Below, in pieces: positions 8,368 through 15,388 of a stretch of DNA of 64,000 bases (position 1 is its first letter; each line of letters starts with the position of its first letter). Below the pieces are notes generated by a model. The model ran no database searches. It was not told where the DNA came from and worked only from the letters and a program-made list of their open reading frames with translations. Location of the stretch: NCBI RefSeq assembly GCF_014204795.1, contig NZ_JACHMB010000001.1, forward strand, positions 6,956,501 through 7,020,500, read 5' to 3'. Source of the stretch: Nonomuraea jabiensis (GTDB taxonomy: Bacteria; Actinomycetota; Actinomycetes; Streptosporangiales; Streptosporangiaceae). The position numbers and the translations under genes were made by a program.

Positions 8368-9537
8368 ATGAACGTGAACGAAGTCGTGGTGGTGGGAGCG
8401 GGCCTGGCCGGAGTGCGCACCGTGGAGGCCCTGCGCGGACGGGGGTTCGGCGGGCGGATCACGCTGGTCGGGGAGGAGCGGCATCGCCCCTACGACCGTC
8501 CACCCCTGTCGAAGGCGGTGCTGTTCGGCGACGCCGACACCAGTTACGTGGACACCGACCTGACCGCGCTCGACGTGGAGTTCCAGCCGGGGGTCAGCGC
8601 CAAGGCGCTGCGCGAGGGGGTCGTGGAGACCACCGAGGGCGAGCTCCGCTACGACGGGCTGGTCATCGCCACCGGCGCCGAGCCGATCAGGCTGCCCGGC
8701 GACGGCCCGCAACACGTGCTGCGCACGCTCGACGACGCCCACGAGCTCAGGGCGATGCTCGTCCCCGGCGCCCGCGTCGTGATCATCGGCGCCGGCTGGA
8801 TCGGCGCGGAGGTGGCCACCGCCGCCCGCCGCGCCGGGTGCGCGGTGACCGTGATCGAGGCCGGCCCGGCGCCGCTCGCGACGGCCGTCGGCGCCGAGAT
8901 CGGAGCCCGTACCGAGCGCTGGTACGACGGCATCGACCTGCGGCTCGACACCATGGTCGACTCCGTGGACGAGGGCGGCGTGCGGCTGGTGGGCGGCGAG
9001 TTCGTGGACGCCCACGTGGTGGTCACGGGCATCGGCGTGCGCCCGGCGGTCGAATGGCTCACCGGCGCCGACATCGACCTCCACAACGGCGTGGTCGTGG
9101 ACGAACACCTGCGCGCCTCCCTCCCCAACACGGTCGCCGTCGGCGACTGCGCCGCCTGGTGGTCGCGCCGCTGGCAGACCAGGCTCAGGGTCGAGCACTG
9201 GGACACCGCGCTCAACGCCCCCGAGGTGGCCGCCGCGAGCCTGCTGGGCGATGACGTCGCGTACGATCCCGTTCCGTACTTCTGGTCGGAGCAGTTCGGG
9301 CATATGGTGCAATATGCCGGTCATCATTTGGCAGGGGAGCGCCTGATCTACCGGGGCGAGCCGGAGGGCAAGTGGTCGGCCGTCTGGCTCACGGCCGACG
9401 ACGTCCTCGCCGCGGTGCTCGCCGTGGACCGGCCGCGGGACCTCGTCCAGGGGCGCAGAATCATCGACGCGGGACACCGTCTCGACGCGGAACGCCTGGT
9501 AGATCCAGAAGTTTCTCTACGGGATTGTGTTGTTTGA
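8368..9537 (+). CDS. FAD/NAD(P)-dependent oxidoreductase, ferredoxin-reductase type
   Basis: The 389-residue protein starts with an FAD-binding fold (VVVVGAGLAGVRTVEAL), then RPPLSKAVL, a second dinucleotide fold (VVIIGAGWIGAEVA) and TVAVGDCAAW near the flavin. This matches rubredoxin/ferredoxin reductases that feed electrons from NAD(P)H to small iron-sulfur proteins. The P450/ferredoxin pair 9 kb downstream could be a partner, but that is a guess. ATG 8368 is given. GTG 8374 (VNEVVVVGAG) is at least as likely because TAGGGT stands exactly 7 nt before it. Diverges from the riboswitch-controlled thiO. Confidence 0.85.
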   Translation: MNVNEVVVVGAGLAGVRTVEALRGRGFGGRITLVGEERHRPYDRPPLSKAVLFGDADTSYVDTDLTALDVEFQPGVSAKALREGVVETTEGELRYDGLVIATGAEPIRLPGDGPQHVLRTLDDAHELRAMLVPGARVVIIGAGWIGAEVATAARRAGCAVTVIEAGPAPLATAVGAEIGARTERWYDGIDLRLDTMVDSVDEGGVRLVGGEFVDAHVVVTGIGVRPAVEWLTGADIDLHNGVVVDEHLRASLPNTVAVGDCAAWWSRRWQTRLRVEHWDTALNAPEVAAASLLGDDVAYDPVPYFWSEQFGHMVQYAGHHLAGERLIYRGEPEGKWSAVWLTADDVLAAVLAVDRPRDLVQGRRIIDAGHRLDAERLVDPEVSLRDCVV

Positions 9538-9567
9538 GCAAGCACGGCATGTGGTAGTTGTGGTTTC

Positions 9568-9942
9568 GTGACGCTTTCTGTTGCACAGATCGACCGGGAG
9601 ACCGACCAGCTCGTCGACGAGTGGCTCACGCTCCCCGAAGTGGCCTCGCGCCTCGACCTTTCGATCGGGCGGGCCAAGCAACTCCTCAAGGACCACAAGC
9701 TGCTCGGTGTTCGCCGGGGGAGCGGCGGGCCACAGGTGCCCGCGGTGTTCCTCGATGGAAAGGATGTGATGAAGGGCCTGCCCGGCACGCTGACCGTGTT
9801 GCTGGACGCCGGCTACGACGATGTCGAGTCGCTGCGCTGGCTCTTCACCCCAGACGAGTCCCTGCCCGGATCGCCCATCGAGGCGATCAGGGCCGGCCGT
9901 CATACCGAGGTCAAGCGGCGTGCCCAAGCCCTCGGTTTCTGA
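9568..9942 (+). CDS. Rv2175c-family winged-helix DNA-binding protein
   Basis: This 124-residue protein has WLTLPEVASRLDLSIGRAKQLLKD, a MerR-like helix-turn-helix, then the conserved VPAVFLDG, GTLTVLLDAGYDDVESLRWLF and SLPGSPIEAIRAGRHTEVKRRAQALGF blocks. In M. tuberculosis, Rv2175c is the DNA-binding substrate of the adjacent kinase PknL. Here the kinase lies 3.6 kb away, separated by the thi genes and a reductase. The N-terminal threonine-containing tail (MTLSVAQIDRETDQ) is where Rv2175c is phosphorylated. Regulated genes are unknown. GTG start at 9568. The 3' end overlaps thiE by 23 nt. Confidence 0.88.
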   Translation: MTLSVAQIDRETDQLVDEWLTLPEVASRLDLSIGRAKQLLKDHKLLGVRRGSGGPQVPAVFLDGKDVMKGLPGTLTVLLDAGYDDVESLRWLFTPDESLPGSPIEAIRAGRHTEVKRRAQALGF

Positions 9943-10558
9943 AGCCCGCCTCTATCTCTGCACCGACGGTCGCCGCGACCGCGGCGACCTGGCGGAGTTC
10001 CTCGACTCGGTGCTGGCCGGCGGCGTGGACATCATCCAGCTGCGGGAGAAGGGCCTGGAGGCCCGCGAAGAACTCGCGCTCCTCGAAGTCTTCCGCGACG
10101 CCTGCGACCGGCACGGCAAACTGCTGGCCGTCAACGACCGGGCGGACATCGCCTACGCCGCCCGGCCCGACGTGCTCCACCTGGGGCAGGACGACCTTCC
10201 TGTGACGGTCGCGCGAGAGATACTCGGCGACGACATCGTCATCGGACGGTCCACCCACTCCGTGGCCGAGGCTTCCGCCGCGGCAGCGGAGCCGGGCGTC
10301 GACTACTTCTGCTGCGGCCCCATCTGGCCCACGCCCACCAAGCCCGGCCGCCCGGCCCCCGGTCCGCCGCTGCTCCGGCACGCGGCCGCGCTGGAGACCT
10401 CGCGGCCGTGGTTCGGGATCGGCGGCATCGACCTCGCGAACCTGGACGAGGTGATGTCGTACGGCGTGCGCCGCGTGGTGGTCGTACGCGCGATCACGGA
10501 GGCGGAGGATCCGGGCGCGGCGGCGGCGGAGTTCGCCAAGCGCCTGTCCTCCGCCTGA
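9920..10558 (+). CDS. thiE: Thiamine-phosphate synthase ThiE
   Basis: This 212-residue TIM-barrel enzyme joins HMP-pyrophosphate and thiazole phosphate. Signatures seen are DIIQLREKG, LAVNDRADIA, LHLGQDDLP, IGRSTHS, FCCGPIWPTPTKPGRPAPG (phosphate and pyrophosphate contacts) and FGIGGID. The GTG at 9920 has GAGG 9 nt upstream and lies inside the end of the Rv2175c-like gene, so the two are co-translated. Extending to the earlier in-frame ATG at 9821 would add 33 unrelated residues. It is separate from the thiOSG riboswitch operon, and no riboswitch was found in front of it. Confidence 0.95.
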   Translation: MPKPSVSEARLYLCTDGRRDRGDLAEFLDSVLAGGVDIIQLREKGLEAREELALLEVFRDACDRHGKLLAVNDRADIAYAARPDVLHLGQDDLPVTVAREILGDDIVIGRSTHSVAEASAAAAEPGVDYFCCGPIWPTPTKPGRPAPGPPLLRHAAALETSRPWFGIGGIDLANLDEVMSYGVRRVVVVRAITEAEDPGAAAAEFAKRLSSA

Positions 10559-10580
10559 CCGACCAGAGCCCCTGACCGAC

Positions 10581-10608
10581 GAGGCGCCCGCCGCCACACG
10601 GGCGCCTC
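10581..10608. terminator. Bidirectional hairpin between convergent thiE and polyprenyl synthase
   Basis: GAGGCGCCCG (10581-10590) and CGGGCGCCTC (10599-10608) form a perfect 10-bp stem with an 8-nt loop in a 73-bp convergent gap. There is no T-run, which is common for actinobacterial terminators. Confidence 0.65.
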
Positions 10609-10631
10609 CGAGCCTGGGAGGCGGGGCGGGG

Positions 10632-11699
10632 TCAGGTCTTGCGGGAGGTGGCGGCGATGGCCAGCTCCGTCAGAGCCGCGCGGGCCTCCACCGTGATCGG
10701 CGCCTCGTCGAGCGCGGACAGCGCGTCCCCCAGATAGTCGCCGATCAGGTCCTCGCACTCCTGCAGCGCGCCCGTCTCGTCGATGATCTGCCGCAGCGTC
10801 TCCACCCCGCGCTCGTCCAGCCCGGGATCCCCCAGCAGCCGCCGCACGGTCTGCGCCGCACCCGAGGACGCGGCCGCCAGCGTGCGGGCCACGAGCATCG
10901 TCCGCTTGCCCTCCCGCAGGTCGTCGCCCGCGGGCTTGCCCGTCTGCGCCGGGTCGCCGAACACCCCCAGGATGTCGTCACGCAGCTGGAACGCGATCCC
11001 CACCCGGGTGCCGTAGCCCGTGCACAGCTCGTCCATCCAGGGCGCGAGCTTGCCGCCGGCGAGCACCAGCCCGAGCCGGAGCGGCTGCTCCACCGAGTAC
11101 TTGCCGCTCTTGAACAGCGCCACCCGCAGCGCCGACTCGAACGTGTTCTCGCCGTGCGCCTGCTCCAGCAGGTCGAGGTACTGGCCGCACATCAGCTCCG
11201 TACGCATGTGGTCGTGCACGGGCTGGGCCGCCGCCAGGGACTCGGGCGGCAGGCCGCTGGTGCGCCACATCTCGCCCGACCAGATCAGCAGCAGGTTGCC
11301 CAGCAGGATCGCCGCGCCCTCGCCGAACTGCTCCGCGGACCCGTACCAGGCGGACTTCTCGTGCAGCGCCTGGAACCGGCGGTGCGCGGACGGCATGCCC
11401 CTGCGCAGGTCGCTCTTGTCCATCACGTCGTCGTGCACCAGCGCGCTGGCCTGCAGCAGCTCCAGCGAGGCCGCCGCGGTGAAGATGGCGGGCACGTCCG
11501 TGCCGCCCGCGCCGCGCCAGCCCCAGTAGCAGAACGCCGGACGCAGCCGCTTGCCGCCGGCCAGCAACTCGTCGGCGGCCGTGCGCAGCGGCTCCAGCTC
11601 GGGATCACCGGAGGCGGGCAGCTGTCGTTCGACGAACTCTCCGAGGGCACGCTCCACCTGTGTGCGCAGGGTGTCCATGCCAACGGCGTCAGTGGTCAT
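10632..11699 (-). CDS. Polyprenyl diphosphate synthase (IdsA/GGPP synthase family)
   Basis: This 355-residue trans-prenyltransferase has the first Asp-rich motif LVHDDVMD (DDVMD at 90-94, then RRG), GKRLRPAFCYW, and the second motif LRDDILGVFGDP with GKPAGDDLREGKRT. It condenses isopentenyl diphosphate onto allylic diphosphates. Chain length cannot be read with certainty, though the bulky residues before DDVMD suggest a C15-C20 product. It corresponds in position to M. tuberculosis idsA2 (Rv2173), next to metF. The ATG at 11699 stands 6 nt after a TAGTCT box, suggesting a leaderless transcript. Divergent from metF. Confidence 0.9.
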   Translation of the reverse strand: MTTDAVGMDTLRTQVERALGEFVERQLPASGDPELEPLRTAADELLAGGKRLRPAFCYWGWRGAGGTDVPAIFTAAASLELLQASALVHDDVMDKSDLRRGMPSAHRRFQALHEKSAWYGSAEQFGEGAAILLGNLLLIWSGEMWRTSGLPPESLAAAQPVHDHMRTELMCGQYLDLLEQAHGENTFESALRVALFKSGKYSVEQPLRLGLVLAGGKLAPWMDELCTGYGTRVGIAFQLRDDILGVFGDPAQTGKPAGDDLREGKRTMLVARTLAAASSGAAQTVRRLLGDPGLDERGVETLRQIIDETGALQECEDLIGDYLGDALSALDEAPITVEARAALTELAIAATSRKT

Positions 11700-11705
11700 G
11701 CCTTG

Positions 11706-11711
11706 AGACTA
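11706..11711 (-). promoter_or_regulatory. -10 box for leaderless polyprenyl synthase mRNA
   Basis: TAGTCT on the minus strand, 6 nt before the ATG at 11699. Confidence 0.5.
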
Positions 11712-11856
11712 GTGGCCGCACGCGGGGGATCGGATGGGTAGGTGTCCCAACAGGGGTATCTGGGGTGAGGTGGGCGGTGATGCGCCGCTCGTGCCGGTGA
11801 CATGGGTGTGGCGGCAGGGGTGACACGGCCGTGACCTTGGGCGGGCGAGGTCCCTG

Positions 11857-11862
11857 TAACCT
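11857..11862 (+). promoter_or_regulatory. -10 box for leaderless metF mRNA
   Basis: TAACCT, 6 nt before the metF ATG at 11869. No ribosome site is present between them. Confidence 0.5.
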
Positions 11863-11868
11863 TGGGAC

Positions 11869-12789
11869 ATGGCGCTTGGTCGACCCTCCATCCTGCCCGA
11901 TCGTGTTCCCACCGTCCGCGACATGCTCGCCGCCGGTGGCCGGTCGTTCTCCTTCGAGTTCTTCCCGCCGAAGACCGACGAGGGAGAGCGGCAGCTCTGG
12001 AAGGCGATCAGGGAGCTGGAGTCGCTGCGGCCGACGTTCGTGTCGGTGACCTACGGCGCGGGCGGCTCCACGCGCGACCGCACGGTCGACATCGTCGAGC
12101 GGATCGCCCACGACACGACGCTCACGCCCGTGGCGCACTTCACGGCGGTCAACCACTCGATCCGCGAGCTGCGTCACCTGGTGGGGCGCTTCGCCGACGC
12201 CGGGGTGCGCAACATCCTGGCCGTCCGCGGCGACCCCCCTGGCGACCCGACGGCCGAGTGGGTGCAGCACCCCGAAGGCGTGCTCTACGCCGAGGAGCTG
12301 GTGCGGCTGATCAGGCAGTCGGGCGACTTCTGCGTCGGCGTCGCCGCCTTCCCGTACAAGCACCCGCGCTCGCCGTCCATCGAGGCCGACACCGAGTTCT
12401 TCGTGCGCAAGTGCGAGGCGGGGGCCGACTACGCGATCACCCAGATGTTCTTCCGCGCGGACGACTACCTGCGGCTGCGCGACCGGGTGGCGGCCAGGGG
12501 GTGCGACACGCCGATCATCCCGTGCATCATGCCGGTGACGCAGATGAGCACGATCGCGCGCTCGGAGCAGCTGTCGGGGGCGCCGTTCCCGGCGGAGGTG
12601 GCGGCCCGCTTCGAGGAGGTCGCGGACGACCCGGCGGCGGTGCGGCGGCTGGGCATCGAGCACGGGGCCGAGCTGTGCCGGCGGCTGCTCGACGAGGGCG
12701 CGCCGGGCATCCACTTCATCACCTTCAACCGCTCCAGCGCCTCGCGCGAGGTGTTCGAACGCCTTGATGCGGTGCCGCTTTCCGCCTGA
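11869..12789 (+). CDS. metF: 5,10-Methylenetetrahydrofolate reductase
   Basis: The 306-residue FAD enzyme reduces methylene-THF to methyl-THF for methionine synthesis. FSFEFFPPKTDEGE carries the catalytic Glu, and SVTYGAGGSTRD, NILAVRGDPPGDP, CVGVAAFPYKHP and FITQ-like AITQMFFRADDYL are all family blocks. Its length matches bacterial MetF. It is a single gene with a leaderless-type promoter, divergent from the polyprenyl synthase. The same pairing occurs in M. tuberculosis (Rv2172c/Rv2173). metK, 29 kb away, acts in the same one-carbon route. Confidence 0.95.
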   Translation: MALGRPSILPDRVPTVRDMLAAGGRSFSFEFFPPKTDEGERQLWKAIRELESLRPTFVSVTYGAGGSTRDRTVDIVERIAHDTTLTPVAHFTAVNHSIRELRHLVGRFADAGVRNILAVRGDPPGDPTAEWVQHPEGVLYAEELVRLIRQSGDFCVGVAAFPYKHPRSPSIEADTEFFVRKCEAGADYAITQMFFRADDYLRLRDRVAARGCDTPIIPCIMPVTQMSTIARSEQLSGAPFPAEVAARFEEVADDPAAVRRLGIEHGAELCRRLLDEGAPGIHFITFNRSSASREVFERLDAVPLSA

Positions 12790-13288
12790 GCCCCATTTCA
12801 AATCCTCTTTTTTACGGCGGAGCACGGGCGGCGCCACCCGCCGTACGTGGCTGATGGCCTCCAGGGAGACGCCCGCTGACCCGCACGGGGTCAGCCGCCG
12901 CAACGGCGCAATGTGGGCTTTTCGGGGGGTTCAAAGCGTTGACCCTGGCGGTCGGCAAGATCGCTCGGCATCGGTACGCCAACGCCGACCATCCACCGCC
13001 CGCATGGCGCCGATCCCGTTCCCGCCGCCCGTATTGCGCCGACCACCTCCTCGCCGCACCGGCGCTGGAGGGGCTTTGCTGGGCCGTACGGCGGGTGGGA
13101 GGAGCGCCGGGCGGGGTCTCACGGTGTGGTGGTTTGGGGCCCGTCACCCGCCCGCAGGGGGACCGGGCGGGTGACGGGCAGGGGACGATAGACGGTTAGT
13201 AAAGGGATGGCTACCTTGCGTAATTGATGGTGCCCCAAGTAATCGGCAGACAAACCCAACAGTCACGGGGCCATCAGGGACGTGATGC
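12790..13288. other. Convergent intergenic gap, no gene seen
   Basis: This 499-bp gap lies between metF and the GNAT gene, which point at each other. It has a CTCTTTTTT run shortly after metF without a convincing hairpin, and an AT-richer stretch at about 13195-13260. Reading frames here lack coding-like residue composition. A small RNA cannot be excluded, but nothing supports one. Confidence 0.5.
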
Positions 13289-13858
13289 TCACGTCAAGGG
13301 CAGGGGGCGGCCCATGATGGCGTAGTCCTCGTAGCCGCCCGGGAAGACGAACCTCGTGAGCAGGTCCTGGAAGCCCATGCTGGCGTAGAGGTGGCGGGCG
13401 GCCGTGGGCTGGTCGTGGGTGGACAGGACGGCCGAGCGTTCGGGGCGGCCCGCGCAGAGGGTGCGGATCATGGCGCGGCCGATGCCCTTGCCCTGGAAGT
13501 CGGGGTGGACGTGGATCTCGGCCAGCTCCAGCGCGTAGCCCAGCCAGGCGTTGGCGGCCTCGTGGCCGAGCCGGTCGGTCAGGGCGCGGAAGACCACGTC
13601 GTGCCACCACTGCCCGGGGGTGCCGCGGAAGCCGTAGGCGAAGCCGACGGTGAGGGGCACGGAAAGGGACGGATCGCGCAATTCTGCGAAATAACACTGG
13701 AAATGGGGATATGTCCCGTGATTTCGCATGATGGTTTTGCGGCCGTTGATCTGGTCCACGGGCGGGTTCATGGCAGCCGTGTAGATGTCGATCACCGTGT
13801 CCAGCCGCTCGACGAACTCGGCCGGCCCCGCCCCGCGAAACTCGATCACCCGTCGCAC
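13289..13858 (-). CDS. GNAT family N-acetyltransferase
   Basis: This 189-residue protein carries the acetyl-CoA binding motif A as LAEIHVHPDFQGKGIGRAMI (about residues 112-131) and motif B as TAARHLYASMGFQDL. The pattern QGKGIG is the pyrophosphate-binding loop. The acceptor substrate is unknown. The GTG at 13858 is one base past the YbaK stop, so the two genes form a coupled pair. Codon use is like its neighbours. Some homologues are annotated as arginine- or amine-directed acetyltransferases, but nothing here decides that. Confidence 0.85.
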   Translation of the reverse strand: MRRVIEFRGAGPAEFVERLDTVIDIYTAAMNPPVDQINGRKTIMRNHGTYPHFQCYFAELRDPSLSVPLTVGFAYGFRGTPGQWWHDVVFRALTDRLGHEAANAWLGYALELAEIHVHPDFQGKGIGRAMIRTLCAGRPERSAVLSTHDQPTAARHLYASMGFQDLLTRFVFPGGYEDYAIMGRPLPLT

Positions 13859-13859
13859 A

Positions 13860-14336
13860 CTACTCGACGTCCACCGCCGTGCCCCCGGTGATCCGCACGA
13901 GCTCGTCGAACGTCGTCGGGAACACGGTCAGCGGATGCCCTCCGGCCGCCCACACCACCTCGTGCTTGCTCAGCCAGTTGTCCACCAGGGTCCGCACGGG
14001 CGCCGGGTGCCCGACCGGGGCCACGCCGCCGATGGGCTGGCCGGTCGCCGCCCTCACGAACTCCGGCGTCGCCCGGCGTACCTTCGCCACCCCCACCGTG
14101 CGGGCGATCAGCTCCACGTCCACGCGGTGCGCCCCGCTGGTCAGCACGAGCAGCGGCGCGCCGTCCGCGTCGAAGATCAGGCTGTTGGCGATGGCCCCGA
14201 CCTCGCACCCCAGCTGGGCCGCTGCGGTCGCCGCCGTGGGCGCCTTCTCGGGCAGGACGATGACCTCGCCGTCCGCCCCCAGTTCGCGCAGAGCGGATTG
14301 AACGACGACCGCATTGGACGGCAACTTCTCAGACAT
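13860..14336 (-). CDS. YbaK/EbsC-type aminoacyl-tRNA deacylase
   Basis: The protein has 158 residues from the ATG at 14336. Members remove mischarged amino acids from tRNA (for example Cys from tRNA-Pro). Visible features are the CEVGAIANSLIF segment, LVLTSGAHRVD, a conserved lysine in AKVRRATPEFV, and TGQPIGGVAPVGH, where GGVxPxGH is the catalytic loop. A GTG two codons upstream (14342) is possible, but TAGAGT lies exactly 6 nt before the ATG, so a leaderless start there is preferred. First gene of a two-gene operon with the GNAT gene, divergent from the L,D-transpeptidase. Confidence 0.88.
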   Translation of the reverse strand: MSEKLPSNAVVVQSALRELGADGEVIVLPEKAPTAATAAAQLGCEVGAIANSLIFDADGAPLLVLTSGAHRVDVELIARTVGVAKVRRATPEFVRAATGQPIGGVAPVGHPAPVRTLVDNWLSKHEVVWAAGGHPLTVFPTTFDELVRITGGTAVDVE

Positions 14337-14342
14337 GGACAC

Positions 14343-14348
14343 ACTCTA
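14343..14348 (-). promoter_or_regulatory. -10 box for leaderless ybaK-like mRNA
   Basis: TAGAGT on the minus strand, 6 nt before the ATG at 14336. Confidence 0.5.
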
Positions 14349-14434
14349 AACAGGTTGACCGCTTCATTACCGAATGATGATGATCGGTATAGGGTCGGCT
14401 GATCCGTTTGTTCTTGGTATGAGAGGTGGTACGG

Positions 14435-15265
14435 GTGGGGGCTCGACGGCTGCCCGGAGTGGCTGCTCTCCTGACGGCAGGCGCCGTCGCACTCTCGGGC
14501 TGCGGCACGCATGGATCGCATCGTTCGGCGGCGTCCATGAGGGCGACGTCCCCGGCCGCCACACATACCTCCGCGGGAGCCCGCTCCGGGCCCGCCGCCA
14601 CCACCCGCGAGACGGTCACCGCGCCGCGCAAGACACTCCGGCTCGGCGCCTCGGGCAAGGCCGTCCAGTGGCTGCAGCGGCGCCTGGCCCAGCTCGGCTA
14701 CCGCCCCGGCAAGGCCGACGGCCGGTACGGGGGCGCGACGCTGGCGGCCGTGTGGGCGTTCCAGAAGGTGAACGGCATCAAGCCGACCAGCACCGTCGCC
14801 AGGCGCACGTGGGACGCCCTGGAGACCCCCAGGTCGCCGCAGGTCCTGGTCAGTAACGGCAAGCCGACCCGCGCCGAGGTCAACCTCACCAAGCAGATCA
14901 TGGTCCTGTACGTGGACGGCGAGGTGAAGCTGATCACCCACGTGTCCTCCGGCAGCGGCGTCCCCTACTGCGAGACCGCCTCGTGGCAGGGCAAGCAGCA
15001 GCGGTTCTGCGGCTCGGCCACCACGCCGACGGGCGACTACAGGACGACGTGGCGCGCCCGCGGCTGGCACAGGTCCTACCTGGGGCAGCTCTACAACCCG
15101 ATCTTCTTCAACGGCGGCATCGCCTTCCACGGCGCGCTGTCGGTGCCGCTCTATCCGGCTTCGCACGGGTGCGTGCGCATGCCGATGAACGTGGCCGAGG
15201 TCCTGCCCGGGATGCTGGGCAAGGGCGTGCCGGTGCACGTCCGGGGCAGGTTCAAGCGTCTCTGA
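14435..15265 (+). CDS. Lipoprotein L,D-transpeptidase with peptidoglycan-binding domain
   Basis: The 276-residue exported protein has a short signal peptide ending in the lipobox ALSGC (Cys at about residue 24), so it should be lipid-anchored outside the membrane. A Thr/Ala-rich linker follows, then a peptidoglycan-binding 1 domain (LRLGASGKAVQWLQRRL onward, about 67-125). A YkuD catalytic domain ends in HGALSVPLYPASHGCVRM, whose Cys is the acyl acceptor. Such enzymes make 3-3 cross-links in actinobacterial walls. GTG 14435 is chosen because GAGAGG lies 8 nt before it. GTG 14426 is three codons longer with no space for that site. Confidence 0.9.
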   Translation: MGARRLPGVAALLTAGAVALSGCGTHGSHRSAASMRATSPAATHTSAGARSGPAATTRETVTAPRKTLRLGASGKAVQWLQRRLAQLGYRPGKADGRYGGATLAAVWAFQKVNGIKPTSTVARRTWDALETPRSPQVLVSNGKPTRAEVNLTKQIMVLYVDGEVKLITHVSSGSGVPYCETASWQGKQQRFCGSATTPTGDYRTTWRARGWHRSYLGQLYNPIFFNGGIAFHGALSVPLYPASHGCVRMPMNVAEVLPGMLGKGVPVHVRGRFKRL

Positions 15266-15309
15266 GACGCCTGTGAGAGCGCCAGCCGCGCCGCGGGTGG
15301 TGGCATAAC

Positions 15310-15353
15310 GCCCGCATAACCGGAAACGGTGACGGGCCGGTTATGGGGCTTTT
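15310..15353 (+). terminator. Intrinsic terminator after the L,D-transpeptidase
   Basis: GCCC, a bulged G, then CATAACCGG (15315-15323) pairs with CCGGTTATG (15337-15345) and GGGC (15346-15349), about 13 bp in all, followed by TTTT. It lies 45 nt after the stop codon. This is a textbook rho-independent terminator. Confidence 0.8.
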
Positions 15354-15388
15354 GCTGGACTCCCTCCTGACTTTCTTGGGGGGAGAGC

